From Methanobacterium sp. UBA176 (GTDB taxonomy: Archaea; Methanobacteriota; Methanobacteria; Methanobacteriales; Methanobacteriaceae): a stretch of 52,032 nucleotides of DNA. The position numbers and the translations under genes were made by a program. The stretch lies in contig DAVZ01000008.1 in the NCBI GenBank assembly GCA_002505765.1, positions 1 to 52,032 on the forward strand. The letters are read 5' to 3'. Within the stretch, counting starts at the first letter, position 1, and every line of letters starts with the position of its first letter. Below are positions 34,869-44,030 of the stretch, piece by piece. The notes under the pieces were generated by a model. That model was not told the DNA's origin, ran no database searches, and saw nothing but the letters and a program-made list of their open reading frames with translations.

Positions 34869-35396
34869 ATGAATTTATTCGGTGCTTCTATGGATATTAG
34901 AGACTTACTTATTAACATAAAGGATTCAGTTATTAATTTTATAAATTCATTGATTAATTTAGAGCCTGGCTGGGAAAAAAAAGCACTGATCGTACTTGCT
35001 GTAATTGTTTTAATAATAAGTGTTTATGCATTTAATCCTTTTAAATCCTCACCTGACGTGGAAGTACAAAGTGGACCTGCAAACAATCCTGTATATACCC
35101 CTCCTCAGGCTCCTGTAGTTTCAAATAACTCCAGTGCTTCTAACAATACTACAAATATTATCATAACCAACAACAGTAATGGAACCTTCCAGATTTCAGC
35201 AGATCAGGCAAAACAAATGGCTTTGAATGCATATCCAGGCTATACCGCCGGACAGCCAGTACAGGGCACAGTGACTTTAAACAACAACCCTATTTCTGTC
35301 TGGATAGTGCCATTGATGAAGGGCGCAGAATCAATAGAAGTTTATGTTGATTCAGCAACAGGAATCATTGTAGGGACAAGGGAACTAAGGACATGA
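34869..35396 (+). CDS. Membrane-anchored protein with C-terminal PepSY-like domain
   Basis: A 175-aa protein: one membrane segment (about 38-57), a Pro/Asn/Ser-rich linker with sequons (62-105), and a C-terminal domain with the PepSY-like pattern ISADQAKQMAL...VEVYVDSATGIIVG. PepSY domains often inhibit or modulate proteases or sense envelope conditions. A TATA-like GATATATA lies about 40 nt before the ATG. It follows the pilin-like operon, so a surface-assembly role is plausible but unproven. Confidence 0.72.
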   Translation: MNLFGASMDIRDLLINIKDSVINFINSLINLEPGWEKKALIVLAVIVLIISVYAFNPFKSSPDVEVQSGPANNPVYTPPQAPVVSNNSSASNNTTNIIITNNSNGTFQISADQAKQMALNAYPGYTAGQPVQGTVTLNNNPISVWIVPLMKGAESIEVYVDSATGIIVGTRELRT

Positions 35397-35422
35397 TATT
35401 GTTTACTTTATGAGATGAAACC

Positions 35423-36220
35423 ATGGATACAATCACTGTAATTATAATGATAGCCATGTTTATTCTGTTAATGGCGTTTGTGTTTTCAACTGCCCTATTA
35501 ACTCCAATAATAGGTAAAAAAAATCTTTTTTTAGTACTCAGCCTTGGATTTATAGTGGGAATTGTTGGAGGAGCATTTTTTATATCTCCTATTTTTGATG
35601 ATTTACCTGTTCTCGCTTCTTCATTTTACATTTCCACGTCTAAGGATCTGGAAACTGTATACGTAGATGTATCCACTAATATTGATATTAATCAGTATAT
35701 AGAAAAAACAAGAAATATTGAAGGGGTCGAAAAAGTAGAAATAACTGGAATTACAGTTAAAACGACTCAATTTTCTCCCAGATGGCAAAGCAGGCTTAAA
35801 AATAGAATAATTTCTTCAAATAAAGATATTAAAAATGTTGAAATTTTATCGAATGATACATTAAAAATTCAAATAGATCAATCAAATCCACAGGAGGTCA
35901 TTGAAAAGCTTGAAGATTGGCTAATGCTTGTAGGGGCCATTGATGTTAAATACAGTACAATACATCTAACTTTAAAGGTAGAAACATCCAAAATGAATTC
36001 AATAATTGATCAGGTCTCAAAAGAGGCTGTGGTTGTGGATATAAAGGGGCCAACTCAGGATAAAATAAACTCAATAAAGGCAATGATTCCAGAAAGAAAT
36101 AATTTAATCCTCATTTGCGGGTTTATTGGAGTTTTAACAGGATTAACAGGCCTATTTATAGATTCTATCCTTGGAATTATGAGTAATATCAAAGAAAAGA
36201 TGTTAAACAAAAAGGAATAA
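35423..36220 (+). CDS. Membrane protein with large extracytoplasmic domain
   Basis: A 265-aa protein with two N-terminal hydrophobic segments (about 5-27, 33-56), a soluble domain of about 160 residues with two beta-alpha-beta-like halves (VYVDVSTNIDINQYIEKTRNIEGVEKVEI; IHLTLKVETSKMNSIIDQ), and a C-terminal hydrophobic hairpin with Lys-rich tail. I do not recognise a family. It lies 4 bp upstream of dph6 and 26 bp after the PepSY gene. Confidence 0.6.
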   Translation: MDTITVIIMIAMFILLMAFVFSTALLTPIIGKKNLFLVLSLGFIVGIVGGAFFISPIFDDLPVLASSFYISTSKDLETVYVDVSTNIDINQYIEKTRNIEGVEKVEITGITVKTTQFSPRWQSRLKNRIISSNKDIKNVEILSNDTLKIQIDQSNPQEVIEKLEDWLMLVGAIDVKYSTIHLTLKVETSKMNSIIDQVSKEAVVVDIKGPTQDKINSIKAMIPERNNLILICGFIGVLTGLTGLFIDSILGIMSNIKEKMLNKKE

Positions 36221-36224
36221 AATC

Positions 36225-36905
36225 ATGAAAGCGGCAGTTCTTTTTTCTGGAGGTAAGGACAGTACTATGGCCCTTTATAAAGCTATAAAAGAAGGTTATG
36301 ATGTTAAATATCTTGTATCTGTTATTTCCAATAATCCTGATTCTTACATGTTTCACGTTGCTAATATACACATTACTGAACTTTCTGCAGAGGCTGCTGG
36401 AATAAAACTAATTAAGAAAGTCACGGAGGGCATTAAAGAGGAAGAATTGGAAGATTTAACCATTATTTTAAAGAGGCTAAAGGAACTGGGAGTGCGGGCA
36501 ATTTTTTCCGGGGCTCTGTATTCAAAATATCAGAAATCAAGAATAGATAAGATCTGCAGTAATTTAAAACTTGAATCTGTTGCCCCTCTATGGCATAGGG
36601 ATGCAACAGAATACATGGAAGAGATTATAGACCTTGGATTTGAGGTTATTATAACCAGTGTTGCAGCAGAAGGCCTTGACCAGTCATGGCTGGGTAAAAG
36701 ATTGGATAAAGTGCTGCTTGAACAACTGGTTAAATTAAATAAAAAATACGGTATAAATGTGGCCTTTGAAGGTGGTGAAGCAGAAACACTGGTTCTGGAT
36801 TGCCCCATCTTTAATAAAAGGATTGCAATTATTGAATCTGAAAAAATCTGGTATGGTGATCACGGTCATTTTATAGTAAAGGAAGCATTACTTGAGGATA
36901 AATAA
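36225..36905 (+). CDS. dph6: Diphthine-ammonia ligase (Dph6 family)
   Basis: A 226-aa PP-loop ATPase starting MKAAVLFSGGKDST, the N-type ATP pyrophosphatase motif. The further GGEAETLVLDCP and LWHRD motifs are typical of the family. Dph6 performs the last step of diphthamide formation on elongation factor 2. Length matches archaeal members. Four bases separate it from the preceding membrane protein. Confidence 0.9.
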   Translation: MKAAVLFSGGKDSTMALYKAIKEGYDVKYLVSVISNNPDSYMFHVANIHITELSAEAAGIKLIKKVTEGIKEEELEDLTIILKRLKELGVRAIFSGALYSKYQKSRIDKICSNLKLESVAPLWHRDATEYMEEIIDLGFEVIITSVAAEGLDQSWLGKRLDKVLLEQLVKLNKKYGINVAFEGGEAETLVLDCPIFNKRIAIIESEKIWYGDHGHFIVKEALLEDK

Positions 36906-36913
36906 ATATAAAA

Positions 36914-37294
36914 CTATTTTATTTCTGGAGCGATCCAGTGGATAAATTTTTCAGGATCAGCAGTTATTATTTCCACTTCTATCTCTCCAAGTGGAGATGG
37001 ACTATTATCAACAAAATTTGTTATTCCAACTAAAGCTGCCTGTTTACTTAAATTAAAGTTAATTTTATTTCCATGTATTCCTTTCATCATTATTTTCCTG
37101 GCAGCTCCTCTAATTTTCCTTTCCTTTAATTCATCCTTTAAACCGGTAATTGAATTTTCCACTCCTAAAATGCAGATATAATCATGACCTATCTCTATAT
37201 CATCGTAATCAAATAAATTGGAAAGAGTTTTTAAAACTTTATCCAGGTCTTCTGTAGGATTAATCCTTGTTCTGGCATGTACTGTGCATTTCAT
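36914..37294 (-). CDS. UPF0201 family RNA-binding-like protein
   Basis: A 126-aa protein with the UPF0201 pattern: N-terminal VHARTRINPTEDLDKV, central RIRGAARKIM-like segment and C-terminal SPLGEIEVEI. The family is archaeal and linked to RNA binding by fold. ATG 37294 is preceded by GTGGAG; a TTG at 37300 is less likely. It is convergent with dph6 and in tandem with the UPF0200 kinase-like gene. Confidence 0.85.
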   Translation of the reverse strand: MKCTVHARTRINPTEDLDKVLKTLSNLFDYDDIEIGHDYICILGVENSITGLKDELKERKIRGAARKIMMKGIHGNKINFNLSKQAALVGITNFVDNSPSPLGEIEVEIITADPEKFIHWIAPEIK

Positions 37295-37321
37295 ATTCAA
37301 TGCTCCACTTTGAAATATAAA

Positions 37322-37867
37322 TTAATTATTTTCCATTTCATTTTTTAATATGCTCCTAATGGAGTTTTTAAATTTCCATATAGGACCCTCATTTACTATC
37401 ATATAATTTGCAGTTGCTATAACATCTCCAATACCAAAATTAAGTTCTCTATTATCTCTTTTATTAAATTCATGGTAATTAGAAGAATCATCAGTTCTTT
37501 TCCTCTTTTTTAAACGCATGAAGCGTGTTCTGGGACTTGAATGAATTGCAATAACCTTAAAGTGTTTGAAATGTTTTCTAAAAATTTTAACCTCTGCAGG
37601 ACTTCTGATGCCTTCAATAATGTAATTATGATTGTTTCCTGATTTATTTAACTCTTTAATTATTTCCACGCATCGCTCTGCAACCACATATTTTCCATAT
37701 TCTTCACGTAATTTAACGGCAGTGTCACCAACATCAGCATCTCTTTTAGATGCTTCATTTCTAATAACATCACCCATTTTTATAATATTAATATTCATAC
37801 CCTTTGCAATTCTTGCTACAACACTTTTACCTGATCCAGGCATTCCTGTTACTCCAATAACCAGCAT
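37322..37867 (-). CDS. UPF0200 family P-loop nucleotide kinase-like protein
   Basis: A 181-aa protein with Walker A GMPGSGKS at residues 8-15, an IKMGDVIRNEA segment and a basic LKKRKRTDD stretch, resembling adenylate or dephospho-CoA kinases. Archaeal UPF0200 proteins are of this size. It lies between UPF0201 and the phosphopantoate ligase, a CoA pathway gene, so a dephospho-CoA-kinase-like role is tempting but unproven. Confidence 0.85.
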   Translation of the reverse strand: MLVIGVTGMPGSGKSVVARIAKGMNINIIKMGDVIRNEASKRDADVGDTAVKLREEYGKYVVAERCVEIIKELNKSGNNHNYIIEGIRSPAEVKIFRKHFKHFKVIAIHSSPRTRFMRLKKRKRTDDSSNYHEFNKRDNRELNFGIGDVIATANYMIVNEGPIWKFKNSIRSILKNEMENN

Positions 37868-37915
37868 AATTTCACTCTTTTTTAAGAAATTTATTGAATT
37901 ATTATATTATAATGT

Positions 37916-38671
37916 TTATTTACTTTCCAATTTTTCAATTGAACTTAAAATTATTTTTAAAGACCCCTTAAGATTGTCAGTGTTGTTAAAATTATCAACC
38001 ATTTTTTGAAGAATTTTCTCGTCTAAATTTTTAAGTTCTTCAACCTTCTCTATTAAAAGAGGAATTGCCCTGACTATATTATCAACTATGGTAATTGAAG
38101 CAGTTTTTGAAGTTCTTGAGAGAGGATTTAAATCAATGGCAATAACAAATTTCCCACTTTTAACAAGTGCCTCTGTTCTATCACCATCTTCAAGTGGAAC
38201 AAGGATTACATCAGCAGTCAGCAGGCCTTCTGGACTTACACTCCCACGAGGGCTGTTAATCCCCTTAAAATGTTCGAGATTTTTATCATCTACACCTAAT
38301 ACTTCTTCTGCGCCTGATTTTTTTAAGACTTTTAATATTGCATCCACCCTCTCTGGAGTTCTGTAAAATAGGTTAATTTCGATTTTTGCATTTGAAACAC
38401 AGGATAATTTAACAATATCATCAGATACAAGGGCCGCTGCATTACCGTTAACTGATATAACCGGATTTTTAGCAAGTAATAAAGCGGCAGATCCAGCTTC
38501 AATCGCTTTTTTGGCAGTTTCACTGGTTTTTTCCCCGATCAGATAATCATAAGCTTCTCCCCTTCCATGAGCGATTAATCCGGCATCAGCTAAAATCCCG
38601 GCTTTATAAGCATTTACCATTCTTTCTCTCAATATCAGGGATTTGTATCTGGGGTGATCCTCTGAAATCAT
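37916..38671 (-). CDS. 4-phosphopantoate-beta-alanine ligase
   Basis: A 251-aa archaeal phosphopantothenate synthetase (DUF137 family). It joins 4-phosphopantoate to beta-alanine with ATP in CoA synthesis. Visible are the N-terminal HPRYKSLILRERMVNAYKAG, VNGNAAAL and FYRT..R segments, and the central NSPRGSVSPEGLLTADVILVPLEDGDR. ATG 38671 has no ribosome binding site; a CATATATAT box sits about 27 nt upstream, suggesting a leaderless mRNA. Confidence 0.9.
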   Translation of the reverse strand: MISEDHPRYKSLILRERMVNAYKAGILADAGLIAHGRGEAYDYLIGEKTSETAKKAIEAGSAALLLAKNPVISVNGNAAALVSDDIVKLSCVSNAKIEINLFYRTPERVDAILKVLKKSGAEEVLGVDDKNLEHFKGINSPRGSVSPEGLLTADVILVPLEDGDRTEALVKSGKFVIAIDLNPLSRTSKTASITIVDNIVRAIPLLIEKVEELKNLDEKILQKMVDNFNNTDNLKGSLKIILSSIEKLESK

Positions 38672-38693
38672 GTTAATAATTTATAAACATTCA

Positions 38694-38703
38694 GATATAT
38701 ATG
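38694..38703 (-). promoter_or_regulatory. TATA box of the phosphopantoate ligase gene
   Basis: CATATATATC on the minus strand, centre about 27 nt from the ATG. A second TTTATA box lies slightly farther out on the same strand. Confidence 0.5.
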
Positions 38704-38768
38704 TATAAAAGTGCATAACCTTAAAAAATATTTATTGGATTTTATCTTAATATGATGAAGGTATTTAA

Positions 38769-39017
38769 ATGAAAGAAAAAATTGAGATAAATAGAGCAGA
38801 AGATTTTAAAGAACCCGTTCAAAAAAAGCAAGTTAAAAAGCCCAAAAGAAGCAAGGCAAAATATGCTGGAATATATCTGGGTATTGTTCTTATTGTATCT
38901 GGTTTAATCTGGTATGCAGTAAATTTAGGTTTAATACCCATCAATCTCATAATTGAACAGGCAGGCCCTATTTTAGTGGTGATACTGGGAATACTTATTT
39001 TAATTAAATCACTTTAG
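38769..39017 (+). CDS. Small two-segment membrane protein
   Basis: An 82-aa protein with a Lys-rich cytoplasmic N-terminus (about 1-33), two hydrophobic segments (about 34-52, 60-80) and almost no tail. The layout is like the LiaF/DUF5668 transmembrane module. GAAGGT precedes the ATG. It is just upstream of the M42 peptidase gene. Function unknown. Confidence 0.65.
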   Translation: MKEKIEINRAEDFKEPVQKKQVKKPKRSKAKYAGIYLGIVLIVSGLIWYAVNLGLIPINLIIEQAGPILVVILGILILIKSL

Positions 39018-39054
39018 GAACTCAGTCAGTTTAAATAGTAATAGAGGCATCATT

Positions 39055-40086
39055 ATGAACGAATTACTAAAAGAACTTTCAAATGCGCCAGGAGTATCTG
39101 GGTTTGAAGGGAATATACGCGATATCATGAAAAGGGAATTAAAAGACCATACAGACGAGATAGAAATAGATAATCTTGGAAATATAATTGTAATAAAAAA
39201 AGGAGATGAAAATGGTAAAAAGATAATGTTAGCAGCCCATATGGATGAAATAGGGCTCATGGTAAAGCACATCGATAAAAAAGGATTCATCAATTTTACA
39301 AAAATAGGTGGAATAAACGACCAGATGCTCATGAACCAGGAAGTTTACATTCACTCTGATGATGGCAGGAAAGTTCTTGGAGTTATAGGTGCAAAACCGC
39401 CTCATAAAATGAAAGCGGCTGAAAAGAAGAAAGTTGTAGAGCATGAAAAAATGTTTATAGATATAGGGGCTTCAGGCAAAGAAGAAGCCGGAGAAATGGT
39501 GGGAATTGGTAATCCTATCACCATTAAACATGATTTTTCAGAGCTTAAAGGTTCTATTGTTACTGGAAAGGCATTTGACAATAGAGTGGGTTGTTATGTC
39601 CTTATTGAAACAATGAAAAGGGTAAAGAGTGATTCAACCATCTATGGGGTGGGAACAGTTCAGGAGGAAGTAGGGCTTAAAGGGGCAAGGACTTCAGCAT
39701 TTAAAATAAATCCGGACATGGCAATAGCTTTGGATGTTACAATAGCTGGAGATCATCCCGGAATCAAGGAAGAAGAAGCACCTGCTAAAATTAACGGAGG
39801 ACCTGCAATTATTCTAACCGATGCAAGTGGTAGAGGTTTAATTACTCATCCAGAAGTTAAAAAACTCCTTATTGAAGTGGCAGAAGAAGAAAATATTTCC
39901 TATCAGCTTGAAGTTGGTGATGGCGGCACTACAGATGCAACTGCAATTCACCTGACCAGGGAAGGAATTCCTACAGGGGTTTTATCGGTTCCAGCAAGAT
40001 ATATACATACACCAGTTGAAGTCGTCAGCCTTGATGATATTGAAAACACCATTAAGTTGCTTGTAGCTGTACTGGAAAAAGTTTAA
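39055..40086 (+). CDS. M42 family aminopeptidase
   Basis: A 343-aa di-metal peptidase. Metal and catalytic motifs: AAHMDEIGLMV (His, Asp), KAFDNRVG, GTVQEEVGLKGA (catalytic Glu pair), ALDVTIAGD and the C-terminal RYIHTPVEVV. M42 enzymes form dodecameric cytoplasmic tetrahedra that trim peptides, often with glutamyl or broad specificity. Length and motif order are complete. GAGG precedes the ATG. Confidence 0.92.
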   Translation: MNELLKELSNAPGVSGFEGNIRDIMKRELKDHTDEIEIDNLGNIIVIKKGDENGKKIMLAAHMDEIGLMVKHIDKKGFINFTKIGGINDQMLMNQEVYIHSDDGRKVLGVIGAKPPHKMKAAEKKKVVEHEKMFIDIGASGKEEAGEMVGIGNPITIKHDFSELKGSIVTGKAFDNRVGCYVLIETMKRVKSDSTIYGVGTVQEEVGLKGARTSAFKINPDMAIALDVTIAGDHPGIKEEEAPAKINGGPAIILTDASGRGLITHPEVKKLLIEVAEEENISYQLEVGDGGTTDATAIHLTREGIPTGVLSVPARYIHTPVEVVSLDDIENTIKLLVAVLEKV

Positions 40087-40096
40087 AGCTTATTAT

Positions 40097-40801
40097 TTAT
40101 TTTTCAGGGCTGGACAATATATTTATTCCGTTAGAATCAATCTCGTAGGTCATGAATTGGGTTGGAGTTCTTGTGCTTCTCATTTTCACCACGTCCATAA
40201 CCCTTTCCCTTCTACCTGTATATGGATTTTCACGCTTCATAAGTTTAATAGCTCCATATACTGAAAACAGTGCAAGTTCATTAAATTCGTTGGAAGTAGC
40301 ACTGTCAATTATGACAAGAGAAGTAATATTTTTCTCCTTTAACTCATATACAAGATGATCAAAACGATCTCTAAACTCATAAGGCGTTAATTTTGCAGTA
40401 TAGCTTCCAAGGCTGTCTATAATGACAACATCAGTATCATCAGGTATATTCTGTAATATTTTTGCAAAATTTCCCTTCATTGTATCGATATCTATGCTTA
40501 ATTCTGCTTCAATTAATCTAGCACGAATACCTGCAAGTTCTATGAAACTTATAAGACCTTCTTCAGCGAACTTTTCAAGATCCCAGTTAAAAGATTTCGC
40601 CTGGGTGAATAAATCATCAGCATCTTCTTCTGTAGTAACATAAACAGTTTTAAGGCCCTGATCACAGCAATTTATCGCAAAATGAAGTCCAAAAATAGTT
40701 TTTCCTGATCCAGCATCTCCTGTAAGAAGCATAGTTCTATTTGCACGAAATCCGCCTGTGATTTCATCAATAACCGAAATTCCAGTTTTTATTCTTTCCA
40801 A
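40097..40801 (-). CDS. KaiC-like RecA-family ATPase
   Basis: A 234-aa single-domain protein with Walker A GDAGSGKT (about 28-35), Walker B TDVVIIDSLGS and the C-terminal MKMRSTRTP-like KaiC pattern. It starts at TTG six bases after GGGGAT. Archaeal single-domain KaiC proteins are signalling ATPases often near response regulators; here the next gene is a REC-PAS regulator 39 bp upstream on the same strand, so the two may be co-transcribed. Confidence 0.87.
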   Translation of the reverse strand: MERIKTGISVIDEITGGFRANRTMLLTGDAGSGKTIFGLHFAINCCDQGLKTVYVTTEEDADDLFTQAKSFNWDLEKFAEEGLISFIELAGIRARLIEAELSIDIDTMKGNFAKILQNIPDDTDVVIIDSLGSYTAKLTPYEFRDRFDHLVYELKEKNITSLVIIDSATSNEFNELALFSVYGAIKLMKRENPYTGRRERVMDVVKMRSTRTPTQFMTYEIDSNGINILSSPEK

Positions 40802-40840
40802 TGTAATATCCCCTTTAAGTTTTCCGCACTTATTTATATC

Positions 40841-42094
40841 TTAAACCTGATTTTTAGAAATAATAAATTGAAATCCGCATTTATTTGATCCATCAGCCAT
40901 GCATGATATCTGTTCTACATTACCCTTAAGGTTTGTCCATGTAAAACTGCGTATAACTATTACTCTGCATATTAGACAGAACATAGGGCTATTTTCACTG
41001 TCAACATCCCATGGACAGTTTAAAAATCTAAGATAATTCATATTGTCCATTGAAACTGTCTCTGTTTCAATACCCAGATTGGATAGAAACTCTGATACCC
41101 AGTTGATATAATGTTTGAATATGATTTCATCATCCATATCTTCATCAGAATAATTTACAAGATACTCTTCGAATTTTGGTTTCATATTTTTTTCAAATCG
41201 GTCACCAAAGCTTTTTGCAATATTATTCCGTATTTGAGGAGGTATATTAGATGCAAATACAGGTATAGCACTTAAAAGAAAACTGAAAAGTTCGCTTCTG
41301 GCACTTTCTTTTAGAAGTTCCTCTCTTTCTTTTTCAGCTTTTCTTCGTTCACGAATATCCTGGAAAACAAGTACAGCACCATTGATGTTACCATTATCAT
41401 CTTTAATAGGCGAAAATGTCTCATCGATGGGTATCCTCAAACCTTCCTTTGTAATGAGTAAAGTAGGATCTAATTGGTGAGATGGACTTTTATGAAACAA
41501 ATTATTGATTTTAATGGGAGATAGGGATTCTTCATTAATTACTTTGAAAACTTCCTTTAAAGGATTTCCTAAAGCTTCTTCAAGGCTCCATCCAGTTATT
41601 TTTTGTGCAAATGGATTCATAAATGTGATCTTATCCTTTTTATCAGCGGTAATTACAGCATCACCTATACTTTCAAGGATTGTATACAGCCATTTTTCAT
41701 TATCCTTTAATTTACTTTCCATCATGTGCTTGTAAAGAGCCACTTCTATTGCACTGTGTAGCTCCTGGTCCTCAAATGGCTTAATTATATATCCAAAGGG
41801 GCCTGTAATTTTAGCACGTTTTAAAGTTTTATCATCAGAATAAGCGGTTAAATATACAACAGGGATGTCAAAACGATCTTTAATTATTTGGGCCGCATCA
41901 ATACCATCCATTTCTCCTTTTAAGACAATATCCATTAATATAATATCTGGATTGGTTTTACCAGCTTTTTCAACGGCTTCCTCTCCAGAGGATGCTATTT
42001 CTGACACTTGATAGTCAAGACTTTCCAGTCTGTGTTTAATATCCATTGCAACAATACTTTCATCCTCAACTACAAGTATTCTAACTGTTGACAT
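40841..42094 (-). CDS. Response regulator with PAS and methanogen output domain
   Basis: A 417-aa protein: receiver domain (1-120) with EDE and the phosphoacceptor Asp in DIILMDIVLKG (about residue 55) and conserved Lys in IIKPFED; PAS domain (about 135-260) with the PAC-like end GAVLVFQDIRERRKAE; then a C-terminal region (270-415) with cysteine-containing FCLICRVIV and a Cys near the end, matching the methanogen output domain MetOD1. The effector function is unknown. A TATA box 26 nt upstream and no ribosome binding site suggest a leaderless mRNA. Confidence 0.85.
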   Translation of the reverse strand: MSTVRILVVEDESIVAMDIKHRLESLDYQVSEIASSGEEAVEKAGKTNPDIILMDIVLKGEMDGIDAAQIIKDRFDIPVVYLTAYSDDKTLKRAKITGPFGYIIKPFEDQELHSAIEVALYKHMMESKLKDNEKWLYTILESIGDAVITADKKDKITFMNPFAQKITGWSLEEALGNPLKEVFKVINEESLSPIKINNLFHKSPSHQLDPTLLITKEGLRIPIDETFSPIKDDNGNINGAVLVFQDIRERRKAEKEREELLKESARSELFSFLLSAIPVFASNIPPQIRNNIAKSFGDRFEKNMKPKFEEYLVNYSDEDMDDEIIFKHYINWVSEFLSNLGIETETVSMDNMNYLRFLNCPWDVDSENSPMFCLICRVIVIRSFTWTNLKGNVEQISCMADGSNKCGFQFIISKNQV

Positions 42095-42113
42095 ATTAAT
42101 AGTAGATATAATG

Positions 42114-42130
42114 CTTTATAATATATTAAT
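42114..42130 (-). promoter_or_regulatory. TATA region of the REC-PAS gene
   Basis: ATTAATATATTATAAAG on the minus strand, centred about 26 nt before ATG 42094. No GGAGG-type site follows. Confidence 0.5.
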
Positions 42131-42192
42131 ATGATGGTTATTTTCTCCATATTCTTTTACTGAGCATTCCATTGTTTATAAAAAATTATTTT

Positions 42193-43956
42193 TTATTTAT
42201 GCAGATGTTCGTAGATTTTGGCTGCAAGATCCATATTGATCCCATCAACCCCTGCTATTTCTTTAATATCAGCATTTTTTATGCTTTCAATATCTCCAAA
42301 ATACTTCAATAATCTGATTTTTCTTTTTTCTCCTATGCCTTTAATGTCATCAAGTATAGAACGTTTTGTTTCTCTAGATCTAAGCGTTTTATGATATTTA
42401 ACCGCAAATCTATGTGCTTCATCCCTTATTCTCTGTAGAAGATATAAAGCTTCAGAATTGGAAGGTAGAATAACTGGACTGGATACTTTAGGAATAAAGA
42501 TATGTTCAAACTCTTTTGCAAGCCCAATAACAGGTATATCGCCTAATCCAAGTGAATTCAATACATTTAAAGCTACGTTAAGCTGACCCTTTCCACCGTC
42601 AACAAGGATTAAATCAGGTTTTTTTGCATTTTCTTGGGGGGCTATTTTACTGTATCTGCGTGTTAAAACATCTTTCATCATTGCATAGTCATCAGGACCG
42701 TCCATTTTAATTCTATATCTTTTATATTTGCTTGTTTTTGGAACTCCATTTTCAAATACCACCATTGATCCTACTGGGAGCTTACCGCTGGTGTTGGAAA
42801 TATCAAAGGCCTCAATTTTTCGGGGTAATATGGGAATGTTAAGGTAATTTTTAAGGTCAACAAGGGCGCTTCTTACTTCTATTTCATGATTTTTGATGAT
42901 TTCAGCATTTTTAGCCACCATCTGCACTAAACGTGTTTCAGATACATTTTCTGGAATTCTCAAAACAACTTCGCTTCCCCTATTTTCAGACAACCACTCC
43001 TGTATTAAATCCTTTTCATCCGGGTTATACTGGATGATTATTTCTGATGGAACTTGTCTGGGGCTCATATAAAATTGTTTTAAAAATGCAGATAATATAT
43101 TGCTGGGAAGTGTTCCCTGAGTCCCGCTCATGAGGAAATCATCTTTTCCAATGGTTTTACCCTCTCTAATGGTAAATACAACTACACATGCAATTTTTTC
43201 ATCATATGAACATGCTATTATGTCCTGTTCCAGGCCTCTATCAAATTCAATCTTCTGTTTTTCAAGTATATTGTCCACAGATTGAATCTGGTCCCTTAAA
43301 ACTGCAGCCTTCTCGAATTCATGGTTTTCTGCAGCTTCAATCATCATTTCATTCAGCATTTCCATGATCTGATTGTATTTACCTTCAAAAAATAAATTGA
43401 TCTTCTCTACAATTTCGTTATAAGATTTTTGATTAATTTTACCACTGCATGGTGCAGTGCACAGGTTAATTTGATAATTGAGACAAGGTCCATCCATCTT
43501 TCGGCATGTTCTTATTTTAAACAATGCTTTCAACGATTTAACTGTACTTCTAACTGATCCAGTATCTGTAAATGGGCCGTAGTAGTAAGCTCCATCATCC
43601 ACAACGTTTCTGGTAATTAAAACCCGGGGGAATTTTTCGCTGGTGATTTTAATGTATGGATACTTTTTGTCATCCTTAAATCGGATGTTATATTTGGGTT
43701 TATATTTTTTTATCAGATTTGACTCTAAAATAAGGGCTTCTTTTTCAGTATCTGTTATCATATACTCCAGACTGTGAAACTGGCTCATTAATAGCTTTGT
43801 TTTTATTGGCTGTTCTGATCTGGATTTATAGGATTTGACCCTTTTATTCAATGACTTTGCTTTTCCAACATAAAGAACAGCATCTTCAATGTTTCTCATT
43901 ATATAAACGCCGGGCTTATTGGGCAAATTGTTAGGATCACTGCAATTATTTGACAT
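42193..43956 (-). CDS. uvrC: Excinuclease ABC subunit C
   Basis: A 587-aa dual-incision nuclease of nucleotide excision repair. Domains in order: GIY-YIG (about 14-95, GVYIMRNIEDAVLYVGKAKS), a Cys-containing segment (CRKMDGPCLNYQINLCTAPC), UVR motif (about 200-235), RNase H-like domain (FDISNTSGKLPVGSMVVF) and C-terminal helix-hairpin-helix. Length matches bacterial UvrC (about 600). It is transcribed against uvrB and uvrA and separated from them by the DUF169 gene. Confidence 0.94.
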   Translation of the reverse strand: MSNNCSDPNNLPNKPGVYIMRNIEDAVLYVGKAKSLNKRVKSYKSRSEQPIKTKLLMSQFHSLEYMITDTEKEALILESNLIKKYKPKYNIRFKDDKKYPYIKITSEKFPRVLITRNVVDDGAYYYGPFTDTGSVRSTVKSLKALFKIRTCRKMDGPCLNYQINLCTAPCSGKINQKSYNEIVEKINLFFEGKYNQIMEMLNEMMIEAAENHEFEKAAVLRDQIQSVDNILEKQKIEFDRGLEQDIIACSYDEKIACVVVFTIREGKTIGKDDFLMSGTQGTLPSNILSAFLKQFYMSPRQVPSEIIIQYNPDEKDLIQEWLSENRGSEVVLRIPENVSETRLVQMVAKNAEIIKNHEIEVRSALVDLKNYLNIPILPRKIEAFDISNTSGKLPVGSMVVFENGVPKTSKYKRYRIKMDGPDDYAMMKDVLTRRYSKIAPQENAKKPDLILVDGGKGQLNVALNVLNSLGLGDIPVIGLAKEFEHIFIPKVSSPVILPSNSEALYLLQRIRDEAHRFAVKYHKTLRSRETKRSILDDIKGIGEKRKIRLLKYFGDIESIKNADIKEIAGVDGINMDLAAKIYEHLHK

Positions 43957-44030
43957 TTAATCGCCTTAAATATTTGTCTCTGGGATTTTAAGTATTAAAA
44001 TGTTAATATCTATAAAAGATACTTATAGAT

